From assembly GCA_034387635.1 (NCBI GenBank), contig JAOANU010000006.1, positions 868,001-932,000 of the forward strand: DNA of 64,000 nucleotides. Direction: 5' to 3'. The position numbers and the translations under genes are program-made. The notes under the pieces were generated by a model. That model searched no databases and had not been told where the DNA came from. It saw only the letters and a program-made list of their open reading frames with translations. Shown piece by piece: positions 12,468 through 22,989 of this stretch. Source of the DNA: Rhodosporidiobolus odoratus. Its lineage: Eukaryota > Basidiomycota > Microbotryomycetes > Sporidiobolales > Sporidiobolaceae. Position 1 is the first letter of the stretch, and every line of letters starts with the position of its first letter.

Positions 12468-15400
12468 TCATCCAGACAGTGGCAATCCACAAATCTCGCA
12501 ATCCTGTCCTCCGTGTGCGTTCTCGAACGTGCAGCTGCGGGATTGAATTTCCTGGGCGTTAGCGGTTGTACTTGTAGCCCATAGACGTAGGGGGAAAACA
12601 GAACGCACTGAGGACAAATCCTAATCCCACCCGCACCCGCGCCGCTGTTGTCACCTGCTCCGGCTCCTCCTCCTCCTCCTCCTCCTCCTCCTCCTCCTCC
12701 TCCTCCTCCTCCTCCTCCTCCTCCTCCTCCAGCGTCGCCAGCCCCACCACCGCCAGCGCCAGCGCCACCCGTCCGGTCTTCGGGAGGCATGTCAATGTCT
12801 GGAGGAATCTCAAAGCCATCGTCAAAGGTGGTGGGTTGTTGTTGCTGTTGGGGGGCGGAGGCGGAGGCGGAAGGTGCAGGGGCTGTGTGAGATGCGCCAA
12901 AGACGGATCAGCCATTAAGCATAGGACGCCGGCGCCAGAGAGTCTGCTTGACAGACGAAGGCAGAGAGAATAGAAGAGTTGCAGGCGTACCCTGCTCTTG
13001 TGCCACGACCAAGAAGGTCTGCCAACTTGGACTGCTGAATAACTTGTGAAGAGCTTCTCCCAGGTCTTTCGTCTCGGCAATAGAGCGTCCGGAAGAAGAG
13101 GCGGAAGACCCGGATGGGGCGAGGACGGCGATACGAGCGAGGAGGAGGAGGTCGCGCTGCGTGCATCCCGTGGTACAGTCAATAAAGAGCCCAAGCCCGA
13201 TAACGAAGAGCCCGAGACGGGGTAGAAAGGTGAAAAGATCGTACCTCCTCAAACAACCCAGTATCAGCCAAAAACCTCAACAAATGCCAATCACTAACCC
13301 ACCTAGCCACCTTCCCAACATTCTCATTTTCCATCATTCCCTCGACGCCCACTTGTCCCGAAAGGAGGTCGTGAGGAATGTCTTTGGCGGCGGTCAGGAA
13401 GGAGGAAGCGGCTGAAGAGAGGGTTTGGGTTTGAAGACCGGGGCGGTTTTCGTGGATGAAGGGGGTGGGGGAGGTAAAGAGGGGGTTGGGGGAGAGGGGG
13501 AAACCGTGTGTGACCTGCGCGCGAAGGAGAGAGTCGGATGAGCGCGGAAAGCAAACGCAGTAAAAGGACGCGACGGAATGCAATGGAAAGAAAACGACGT
13601 ACGTTGACCAGGAGGTATTCAACAGGGAAACAAGGTTTCGCACTCTCTTTCACCTCCAGGCCATACTTGTTCTTGTACCTGAAGAACACATCGGGGATGT
13701 ACCTCGTCGGGCCCTCTTCCTTGACCCGCACGACCCCAGGATCCACCGAAGCCTCGACCATATCAGCCTCTACCATGGCCATAGCCTGATCCGACACCTG
13801 ATACGCCTCAACCGAGATTTGCCCCTCGAGATCACCGGAAAGGACACAGGTGACAAAGCGGGAGGAGAAGGCGCCGGTAGTCGAGAATCGCGATGGAGTG
13901 GGATGTTTACGTTGGAGCGTAGCGGAGAAGAGGACTTCAAGCGAGGAGAGGAAGAAGGAATTTGCGTGACGTTTGGCGACGACTTTGCCCGCCTTCTTGC
14001 CTTCGTCGCTTTCATCCTGCGTCAAATCGGTGAAGATGACTCCGACAACCTGTAACCCGCACGCCGCGGCCAAAGCAACGACCTTCTCTTCCTCCTCCCA
14101 GGGGAACCCGACCGTAATCCCATCCGCATGCGGCTCCTGAGGCGGTTCGTGAATCGCCTCGACCACTGCCTTGACACCCATCGGAACCTCCCCATACGGC
14201 GCATAACTTCCCAGCAGATACCCGAACCTCTGCGTCCCAGTCGAGCGCCAAAACCCGAGTAGGCCGTTGATCAAGTCGGGGTTGGTGAACTCGACGTGGT
14301 CGACCATGCGGTAGGTCTGTCGGGAGAGGGTCACGGCGGAGGGTTGACACTTGGTGCAGATTCCGGCAGGCCAGGAAGGGTGGGAGCCGGAGGAACAGGG
14401 AACGGAGACGCGGTAAGAATCGGTCGAGAGAGGGGGAATGTAGGTCGAGGATTGGGCGGAGGTGGGGATGGAAGCGTGGAGCTTTTTCAGGTAGGCGTGG
14501 TAGGAGAGATGCTTGATGTTGTGAGCAGCGTGGTACTCGGCGTCGAAAGGCTGCGGACAGGGGACAAACCGCTAAGTGTGTGCAAGGAAGCAGGAGAGAC
14601 ACGAGAACGCACCTCGAGTGGCATGCAATAGTCGCACATGCTCTTCGGTCCGCATCGGCATCCATGCTGACCCTTCTGCCTCGCGATCTTGCCATCCTTC
14701 TGTTCCCAGTGCGTGTCCACCCCATCCTCCTTGACCTCCTCCCACGGTTTTGAGCCAACGGCCCTCTTGTCATTGGAGGCATTGGACGCAGAAGTCGACG
14801 GTGCTGAAGCGGATGTAGAAGCTTCAACGGGAACTACTTTGCCGGAAAGGGTGGTAGCGGTGGGTTGAGCGGGAGGAAGAGGGGTGGAAGAGCCGGAGGG
14901 AGCGGAGGAGAGGGCCGAAGGTGCGGTGCGAGGGGTGTACGAGACGAAGAGCAAATCGCCGTGGCTGTAGCGGGTCGAGAGTGCGAGATGAGCAATGGGG
15001 CGCACGCGAGGAAATGGAAATGTGGGCAGGAGCAAGAGAAGGATGAACCGGACTGACTCGATCCCCAAGGTTTGCAAGTTCCCGCTGATGCCGCTGACCA
15101 GGTTCTCTCCCCCTCGCGGCTGATTTGACAGAGCTAAGGTGTCGGCATCGATCTGGTCCGAAGTCTCGAGGATCTGAGGAGGCAAAGAAGAAACGGGATG
15201 GTCAGCAGCGACGCTCATTACAGACATTGCGGGCAATTACGTGAGTAATACAGGTGGATAAAGCCCGGCCCGCAGCTCGCCTAGCATGGTTACATGGCCG
15301 TTTGTGCGTTTCCTGGTAGATGACGACGCCGGCCTTTGCTTTCTCATCCGCCTCGATCGCGCTTGCTGACCAGCTCAGGAGGAGAATAGGATGTAGTGGA

Positions 15401-15555
15401 TGTTGGTCACCTTTTGTACGAGCACGGAGAAGTCGTCTGTGGGTTGGAGGTCGAACCTAAAGTTGCCGTCGCGAGATCGAACCCGAACGAGCTAGGAGCA
15501 ACGTGTACTGGTCAGCAAGCGTGTCGGGACCACAATACAAGCTAGTGCGTACCAT
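12468..15555 (-). CDS. NPL4: NPL4, ubiquitin-binding cofactor of the Cdc48-Ufd1-Npl4 segregase
   Basis: Npl4 recruits polyubiquitinated substrates to the Cdc48/p97 ATPase for ERAD and ribosome-associated quality control. The first exon is only the ATG (15553-15555); after a 61 nt intron the UBX-like N-terminus reads LVRVRSRDGNFRFDLQPTD. Later exons hold the zinc region CDYCMPLE, TLSRQTYRMVDHVEF, then the MPN-like NPL4 core (FWRSTGTQRFGYLLGSYAPY, GITVGFPW) and the C-terminal WVSDWHLLRFLADTGLF. The end carries a glycine-rich linker coded by a trinucleotide repeat and an NZF zinc finger, ICPHCTFENAHGGQDCEICG, with stop TGA at 12468-12470. A C-terminal NZF is usual in animal Npl4 and absent in budding yeast. 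An intron of about 230 nt follows the second exon. Divergent from UTP11. Confidence 0.93.
12664..12730. repeat. TCC/GGA trinucleotide microsatellite in NPL4 coding sequence
   Basis: About 22 uninterrupted copies of the TCC unit (GGA on the coding strand). In the NPL4 frame it encodes a run of about 22 glycines directly before the NZF zinc finger. Another frame would give poly-Glu, but only the glycine frame joins correctly to the finger. Confidence 0.9.
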
Positions 15556-15879
15556 TCTGAAGTGTAGCAGGCTGTTAAGAAGCTGAATGTCGTGAGCGAA
15601 AGAGTGAGAGGGAGCCGAGTGGAGCTGCTCCTCATCGCCACTCAGGTCTAGAGCCTTGCTAGGCAGTCAGAGGCTATATGATACTCTTGTCTAGCCACCG
15701 GGTCACTCCGGCCGGCTGCATAGCCTGTTGTTGATTTTTCGAGATGGACCTCGAGCTTCTCTCTGCTATTGCTACTGTCACTTCCTGCACACCTCGACTC
15801 GCTCTGACCGTCCCCTGCTGCTGGTAGAAAGTACACTAGACCGCTACTACATTGTCTCGCCCAAGTCCCGTCCTCCACC
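15556..15879. promoter_or_regulatory. Divergent intergenic region NPL4 / UTP11
   Basis: 324 bp between the start codons of NPL4 and UTP11, carrying both promoters and 5' leaders. No TATA box or known ribosome-biogenesis motif stands out to the eye. Confidence 0.4.
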
Positions 15880-17436
15880 ATGGTCGCCAACAAGCTAAAC
15901 ATCCAGAAGCGCCAACACAGGTAACTCTCCTCTTCCTCCTACTCTGACTAGCTAGACAGCCTAGACTGTCCTCTCCATCTCACACAGGGAGCGCTCTCAA
16001 CCCGCCAACCGTCAAAAACTAGGTCTCCTCGAAAAACACGCCGACTATGTCAAACGAGCCCGCGACTTTCACTCCAAGGAGGACAGGATCCAAAAGCTCA
16101 AAGAGAAGGCCAGCTTCAAGAACAAGGACGAGTTCTACTTTGGGATGATCAAGAGCAAGACAAAGGTCCGTCGCTACTTCTTTCACTCTTCTTCCCTCTT
16201 TCTGCCGTTCTTGGTACGAATAATGAGCTGACGCGTGCTCGTGATTGGTCTGGCGACACAGGGCGGAGTGCACATTCAGAGTCGAGGAAACGAAGCATTG
16301 CCCCAAGACCTCGTCACCGTTCTCAAGACCCAAGACGCGGGATACATCCGCACTCAGGTCGCAATGGAAGCTGGCGTGCGTTTGTTCTTCCTCAAACCTG
16401 TTTTCTCCTACTGTCGACTGACGTTACTTTGTGCCCACAGCGCGTTGAACGTCTCGCACAACAACTCGCCGCCTTGGTCGACACCGCTCTTCCCTCGGCT
16501 TCAACTTCGAAAGGGCCGGCCGATGAGGACATGATGGACGAGGACGATTGGGACATGTATGGTGACGACGAACTCGCTCAGCCCCAGCGGAATCACATCG
16601 TCTTCACCGATTCCATTGATGCTGGTGCGACTCTTCTTCCTTCTCCTTCGGTGCAACCATGCTCTGTCATTGACACAGCGTTGCACTCGCAGTACGCTCT
16701 GGCAACACGACCAACCTCCTTCGCAAACGCTCGACCCCAACCGCCCTTCCGACAACTGCCTCTTCATCAGCCGATGCAGCAGGACTGAAGCGAAGAAAGA
16801 GCAAAGGAAAGGGCAAGGCGGCGCAGCAGGACGAACAAGCTGATCGGGAGGCGCGAGAGAAGGACCTAGAGAGACTGAGCGAGGAGGCAAAGGTGCGTTT
16901 CTCCCCTTCCCGACGCCCGCTCACCCTTGCTGGCCGCATACCGCCGGTATTGCTCGGTTTGCCTGTGGCTTACCTGTTCCTCTTTGTTGCAGACCCACCG
17001 TCTCGCCCTCGAAGAAGAACTCTCAGCCCGTCGAACCCGTCTAACCCAACTACGCCGCGCCTCCCGCGAACTCGAACTCCAACGAGCTCTCATGACCCCC
17101 GGTGCAAAAACCCAGATCATCCGGCCGAAAGGAGATGCGGCGAAGAATGAGGAGGAGTGGTGGATGGCGGGGGGAAAGAAGGGGACGGATGATGGGGCGG
17201 GACGGAGGGGGGCTTTGCCGGAGGGGGAGGAGGGGGTCAGTACCGGAGCGAGGGTTTGGGTACGTCCGAGTTTGTCTTTTTTGCCCGCTGAGCTTTGCCA
17301 GATGGACTGCTCTACCCCTTTCTGAGATGACTCAGAGGTGCTGGAGCTACGCCTCGCCGGCCGTTCTAGGAGCCCCGCTAACTCTTGCTTACTTCCTTGC
17401 CTCTCGCAGAAATGGAAAGCTCAGCGCAAGCGGTAG
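15880..17436 (+). CDS. UTP11: U3 snoRNA-associated protein Utp11 (SSU processome)
   Basis: Nucleolar protein of the small-subunit processome, needed for 18S rRNA maturation. The first exon encodes MVANKLNIQKRQH and splices after 41 nt into RERSQPANRQKLGLLEKHAD, the Utp11 hallmark, followed by YVKRARDFHSKEDRIQKLKE, FKNKDEFYFGMIKSKTKGGV and QDAGYIRTQ. An acidic insert (DEDMMDEDDWDMYGDDE) follows. The C-terminal coiled region (ARRTRLTQLRRASRELELQR) precedes a final short exon KWKAQRKR, matching the basic end typical of the family; stop TAG 17434-17436. Six or so introns of 50-100 nt. The basic character throughout fits nucleolar RNA binding. Confidence 0.93.
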
Positions 17437-17847
17437 ATTCACCCTGCCCTTTTCTCTCGACTGTCTTCGCCCTGTTGTTACCCGCCCTCGCACTGCAATA
17501 CTTCGTTCTCCGATATCTTCGAAACATTCGCTGCGCACACCTCGCTCCGCCGGGGGTACGACGGCCTGCTATTTCACTACCGTCACATCTCGCTTCTTTC
17601 CTTTCGGGTGAGCTCTACTCGCTTGCTTGTTGACACTTTCGAGAGCGGTTATAGGGTGATTGGAAGCGGCGGAAGGGCAGCGCGAGATCGCTGCCGTTGG
17701 CGGGGAAGCGGTCGTTAGCCAGGAGCCGCTTGTTGTACATTTTCCGCTTTCCCTTGTCGCTTGATCCTTACCCTTGTACCCAGCAACGAACGAACAAGAG
17801 ACAAGATCTGTTAACAGTTCTTGCGCTGTCTCAGGTGACTCCAAGCG
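17437..17847. other. Intergenic sequence after UTP11
   Basis: UTP11 3' region leading into the duplicated F-box-like fragment. Nothing else recognised. Confidence 0.4.
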
Positions 17848-18377
17848 CGAAAGGTACAGGAAAGGTGCCCATTGCGAGAAAGTCGCTCCTTTCCTTTGAC
17901 CGATTCCCTCTCGAATCGGAGCTGCATCACCTGGCTGACCCCATTCCTACGCCTCCTTATCATGCTTGTCGCGGTCATGCTCGAGTCGTCAACGTGCGTC
18001 AACATGCAGGAACAACTTCTGAACTGGCTCGTCCAAGCGAGGCATGCACGCCTCTACGTCGTTTCTGAAGACGACTTGAATCTGAAGACGACTTGAATCT
18101 CAAGCCGTCAATCCACGCGCTCAAGGCCGTCACTGCCTCCTTGTTCCACGATCTCAACCCGACTCTTCGTTTTCTCCTTCTGCCGACTGCGCTTGACCCA
18201 GTGTCCCTGACTCGCCCTTCGTCCCGCTCCTGTATCGAAGCCTTCATCACTCCTTGTCAGCAACGTGGCACTACAGTCGACTTCGAGGACCCGCACGGGT
18301 CGCCCGGCGGGTCTCTCGTATCTCGCAAGTTTTGGAGGCATATAAAGGCGCAGAGGGAGAAGGGCAGAGATAGATAG
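17848..18377 (+). pseudogene. F-box-like gene 3' fragment, right copy of an inverted duplication
   Basis: Plus-strand counterpart of 3154-3650, about 14 kb away in opposite orientation. Shared blocks include the AAAGGTGCCCATTGCGAGAA start region, the LPTALDPVSLTRPS block and EAFITPCQQRGTTVDFED, ending at RKFWRHIKAQREKGRDR and a stop at 18375-18377. A 17 bp tandem duplication (two copies of GAAGACGACTTGAATCT near 18069-18102) breaks the frame relative to the left copy. No start or F-box is attached, so it is a fragment, not a working gene. Confidence 0.6.
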
Positions 18378-19077
18378 GCCTAGCGGGCCTGCCCTTGGTC
18401 GATTACAGGAAGGGTACAGTGGCGAAGGTAGTGCGTGTTGCCCAGAGATGCGTTCTTCTCAGCCTCCCATTTTTGCTCACTTTCGGAGGTGACCCATATA
18501 TCTCCTTCCCTTTTCCACTTCATTGAGCGCCACAGTACATGTACACGGAGGCGGGGACTTGCTCTGTACGCGTGGAGATACACTGTCACTCCTGCAAATT
18601 AATTGGCTGTTGGCCCAAGAAAAGGCAGGGGGAAAGCTGCGAACGTCTCGGGAACGTTGCCTCTCCTCCACATTCTTTGATAGTCGCTTGTACGGCTGTA
18701 GGGACCGCTCACAAGCTCGGTTCACTCGTACAAGATCGACATCACAAGAAGGAGCACACCACGGAATAGTCCGACAGTCTCAGGACAAAATTGGCTTCAA
18801 GATGTAGGCAGTCTCTGATCCTCTTCGTGCCCTCATTGGGGCCAGCTGCTGCGCGAAACCCCGCCGCTCAAAGTCAGTCTATCTACCAGGGAGATGCGCC
18901 CTCTGCATGAAATCTTTGGCCTTCTCAACTCGGGGGTTCGAACACCAGCCGCCAACTTGAGCTCGTCGCACCTGATGAACAGCGTATACTGACTCTAGAG
19001 CAGAACTTGGACATGCGGAGCAAGAAAAAGAATCCTACCTCGCGGGATAGCGCAAGTGATGACAACAGCAAAAGAAG
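18378..19077. other. Intergenic sequence, nothing assigned
   Basis: No convincing coding exon. A GGTTCGAAC box near 18935 resembles a tRNA B box but has no matching arms. The last part is immediate 3' flank of the tRNA gene and holds the T-run (TTCTTTTG on the minus strand) that would end Pol III transcription. Confidence 0.4.
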
Positions 19078-19158
19078 TAGCACCTTCCGGTCTCGATCCG
19101 GAGACTTTCGGGTCACAAGAATATGAGCCCGACGAACTGCCGACTGTTCCAAGGTGCT
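19078..19158 (-). tRNA. Initiator tRNA-Met (CAU) with an 8 nt intron
   Basis: The minus strand folds into a full cloverleaf: acceptor AGCACCT/AGGTGCT with discriminator A; positions 8-9 TG; D stem GAAC/GTTC with loop AGTCGGCA; anticodon stem TCGGG/CCCGA; variable AAGTC; T stem TCCGG/CCGGA with loop ATCGAGA. The anticodon loop is CTCATA...A with CAT. Initiator hallmarks are all present: A1:U72, three consecutive G:C pairs at the base of the anticodon stem, A54 and A60 in the T loop. Length is 81 nt, eight more than the 73 of a plain tRNA, because TTCTTGTG sits between positions 37 and 38, the standard intron site. A TTTT run lies 7 nt downstream. It carries the first methionine to the ribosome. 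Confidence 0.9.
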
Positions 19159-21121
19159 CTCGCTTAGAAAACGATCAAGTTTTACGTTGCTACAAGCTGT
19201 TTTGTGCCTTGTTACCCTGACGAGATCCGCGGCAGACAAGTATGTGCATGCCAGCCAGAGCAGCTTATCAGCTGGCCATGGGTATAGATGACTCTATGGT
19301 TTGCACCAATTGTCCGCCCAACAATGGCATCTGAGAAGGTCACCTTTTCTTCCACTCTACCCACCTACCTTGCCTCATCCACCTACTCTACACATAGTTT
19401 GCACTTCGAAGGTCGCCATACATCGTGTGTCTCGAGTGTGAGTCGTTAAGCTCGAGGGGAGCTGATTCCCGGGGACCGGAAAACTGCCTTCGACAATTGC
19501 TGATCTTCTTCAGTCACAGCCTGATTGAAGTGCCGTCATTCCACCGCTCGACCTGAGGAAGTGGTTACCACCTACCGCACGCTCCAGCGTCCTGGATCAA
19601 TCGAACGACGGACTCGTCATGGCAATGCAAATTTCTTTCCGCTCCTCCGATGTTCCGCCTGCACTCGCTAAAGTTGCACTGGCCTGTGCCCCACGTGGAT
19701 ATACCCCTTACCGAATCTCCTCCATTGACTGTAGGTGCCCACAAGCTGGGATTCCGTCTGCTATAGTACGCATCCAAGCAGCTTCTGCAGAAAAAGAAAA
19801 GAGCCGACAGACCTTCGTGTATCGCTGATCTTGCGCTGGGTCAGCTCTACTCTTTCGCGTACTACTCAACAGCATGGAGAAAGTGCTAGAAAAGACCGTC
19901 CATCGTCCGGGATGCAGTAGCAGGAAGGAAAGCAAAAACAAAAAACAGGCTTTCCCAGGATCTTGCCCGGACAAGCGGCAACGCTGTGCCACATACGTGC
20001 GCCATATGCTGCAGCCTTGACGGTGGGAGAATGTCGAGCCCATAGCCGGACCTCGACAAAGGGACTGTCCCGCGCGCTGATGGGCGCCGCCACCGCGCAA
20101 GTTCAGGGAGCGAAGGTACAGATTCTATGAGACGTGGCGGCAAGCGTAGGGGCAGGGGCACGCGACGTCGAGTGGACCTGTACGAGCAAGAGGGCCAGTC
20201 CGGCACCTTGGAGGCCAGTGGCGCGGCGGTTCAAGCCAGCCACAGCGGCTGAGCAGAAACGGCAGTCGAGAGCGTCAACGACGTCAGGTGCGACCCGGTG
20301 CATGCAGTGGCGTAGACATGGCAGATTACAGTGCGCCTACACAGCTTCCCTCCTTCCCGCTGCTCACCACCGTCCCCTCCAGCCCAATCCACCTTGTGCC
20401 TCCCGACCCGAATAAAGAGAAGCTCGCACGCGTGTTTGCTCCGAATTGCAGAAGTAAAGGTCCCCATGATGCCCGGATGAAGAGTCTAGGCTAAGACTGT
20501 TGAGCTTGTGAATAGTATTCGTCCTGGCAAACACGCGTGCGACTTGGTCTTCAACGACTGGAGAGGAGGGATGTAACTGAAGGTCGCGGCTGGATGTAAG
20601 AGTGTGTCACCCGCCGGTCGCTGACAGCTGCTGGTTCCCCTCGCGAGTGTCGAAGAATAGAAGTGAAGCAAAGGAGAGAGAGAAGCGAAGTCTCCCGTTT
20701 TGATGGGGGTGAATTGAGCTCAGCTTTCGTTACTCCTTCATCACGGGCTGTGCTGATCTGTAGGATCCTTTCAGCAGCCCAAGTCACCCGACAGCGTCGC
20801 TTCCGACCCCCCCTTGCCGCTTCAATCGACGTTCGACGGTTTCACTTGAAGGCGTTCTCATCTCATCTGTAGCCGAGACTCAAGCAGTAACACCTCAACG
20901 TAGGATTACCAAGGTACGTGAAGCAGCTACTCTGAACCTACCTGACCCTCGCTGACTCTGACAAAGCTTCACACACTCGCGCCACCTTTGCCGGTCCTCT
21001 TCTCCGTCGACCCCCTCCCCCACCCATCTCGTTCACGTCCGCTCAACCGCTTTGCGTCTCACTGCCTCGCCCGGTAACATCACGCACGGTTAGACGTAAC
21101 TCTGCACTGTAAGCCTACACC
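19159..21121. other. Two-kilobase gene-poor stretch
   Basis: Only short overlapping open frames on both strands (for example 19619-19828 and 20134-20415); none shows a known domain, plausible splice structure or repeat. The last 200 bp before 21122 are the pyrimidine-rich leader of IMP3. An unrecognised lineage-specific gene or non-coding RNA cannot be excluded. Confidence 0.4.
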
Positions 21122-22113
21122 ATGCGTCAACTCAAGCACCACGAGCAAAAGCTCCTCAAAAAGGTCGACTTCCTGCAATGGAAGAGCGATGCCGGAATGC
21201 GGGAGGCAAAGGTCATGAGGAGGTACCACGTGCAGAACCGGTCAGTCCCTCACCGTTGCGGGCCCGGAGACACTGCTTACCCCCTTCTTCCGCATGTGCC
21301 GCCTTTTCTCCTCCTCCTCACCTCTGTTTCCGCACTAAACTGACCTCAGCGAGGACTACCACACTTACAACAAGATCTGCGGTCAGATCCGTCGCATGTC
21401 GCATCTTCTCTCTCGCCTTCCGCCCGCCGACCCGTTCCGAACAAAGTATGAGGACGTCCTGCTTTCCAAGCTATACGACATGGGTGTATTGGATCGCGGA
21501 GCCAAGATGAGCGATATCGAAGGGTCGGATGCAGTCGCAGTTAAGGGCTTTCAGGGTAAGGAGAGGGAGGTTGAAGGAGCGGGGAAGAAGGAAGGCAAGG
21601 TTACCGTTGGCGCGATGTGCAGGAGGAGGTTGGCGGTGGTCATGGTCAGGTTGAAAATGGCGGAGACAGTCAAGATGGTGCGTATATGCGTCTCAATGAA
21701 TGGCTCCTCCTGCATCTCCCGCTGTCGTTGCGCCGCGAGCGCTGACGCCTTTTTCTACTCTTTTTCACCTCGACCTGTGTTTCGCCTGTTCCGACTGTGC
21801 CCGCCTGACAGGCCGTTACCTATATCGAGCAAGGTCACGTCCGCGTCGGCCCTGATCCTATCAACGACCCGGCGTTCCTCGTTACCCGGAATATGGAAGA
21901 CTTCGTCACCTGGGTCGATACGAGTAAGCTCAAGAGGCACATCCAGAAGTACAACGTGCGTCTCCTCCTCTTTCCTCTTAGCATCTCCTTGTCGTGTGTT
22001 AAGAAACTGACTCTTCTGCTCCCTCCGTCCGGGATGCCTCTACCCTCTCTGCCTGCGACTTTTCGCAAATGCTCCTGCAGGACGAACTCGACGACTTCGA
22101 CCTCATGGCTTAG
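21122..22113 (+). CDS. IMP3: U3 small nucleolar ribonucleoprotein Imp3 (SSU processome)
   Basis: Imp3 belongs to the Mpp10-Imp3-Imp4 complex that anchors U3 snoRNA to pre-18S rRNA in the nucleolus. The N-terminus [20 protein letters not shown] and then [20 protein letters not shown] are Imp3 signatures. The S4-like RNA-binding part follows ([20 protein letters not shown], then [20 protein letters not shown]), and the end [22 protein letters not shown] is close to the family C-terminus. Four short introns; stop TAG 22111-22113. An insertion of about 40 residues ([14 protein letters not shown]... rich in Gly/Lys/Glu) lies between the helical part and the S4-like part, longer than in the yeast protein. 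Confidence 0.94.
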
Positions 22114-22989
22114 CCCCCCTCATTCCTTCTTTGTCGTACTGCCTTTATCCTGCGTGTTGTATTGCCTACGCTTGTTTCCTCCCTGCACCCCTCGTCGTGC
22201 TTTTCCAGACCCGCAGGCGACGCTCTCCGGCTCCGCCGGTGTTACGCAATTCGTTCCACAGCCTTCTTCGCCCACGAAAAGTATCTCGCTTCTCCTTTCC
22301 GGCGGATCTCAAACGCCCTCGATCGACCATTTTTGGACCATCTCGCCGACATCGCCCACGCCGTGCGCGATCTCTATGTTCGTCAGCAAATAGCCGCCGT
22401 GCGGCGTGAGGCCAGCGGGTCCTGTGCGATATCTACCACATGCAAATACTCCTGTGTCCATCTCCGCTGCGAATAAGCAAGACCTCTCATCTTTCTGAAG
22501 CCGCTGAGTGAACTTCGTTTGTCCTTCCAGGTTTGCAGTACCTACTCGAAAACTTCGGCCGCCACGCAAACTACGGCTTGTCCCCGGACGGAGGGACAGA
22601 CAGGAGCAGCAGGTCCAGGCGAAGTGAGCCGCGCCGGACTCCTATCCAAACGCACGGGATGTCCAGTTGAATGGCAGCGGCTGCCCTCTTCTTGCGCCGT
22701 GCTCTGGCAAGCTTGGTGCGCGTCTGTGCCCTTTCTCCATCCTTTCCCGCCCATAGCCGGTGATCGAGCGAGTTCAGCAAGTCGACGGTCGACCAAACCT
22801 TCCATCTTGTCCAACGTTTCGCGTCCTTCCTTCTATTCCAAACACCACCCTCTGGCTAGGCTAAGCGCGCCGCAACATTTTTACACCTGACGCGCTTCCC
22901 CTCGCCGCCGCCCCAACCCTCATTTGCTTTTCCGCCTTTCTTTCTTCCATTCCACCCATTCTCAGCCTGCCACTTCGCTTTTTCCGATC
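22114..22989. other. Intergenic, possible remnant coding segments
   Basis: The plus strand contains two protein-like stretches in different frames: [20 protein letters not shown] and following residues near 22260-22400, and after an acceptor-like CTTCCAG, GLQYLLENFGRHANYG near 22530. They could be exons of a small unrecognised gene or a remnant; I found no start, no stop pattern and no family. Confidence 0.25.

Noticed and set aside
12559..13194. A frame giving poly-glutamate across the GGA repeat
   Set aside because: The glycine frame is the one that joins NPL4 to its NZF finger.
18930..18960. GGTTCGAAC box resembling a tRNA B box
   Set aside because: No stem pairing on either side and no A box or acceptor stem at the right distance.
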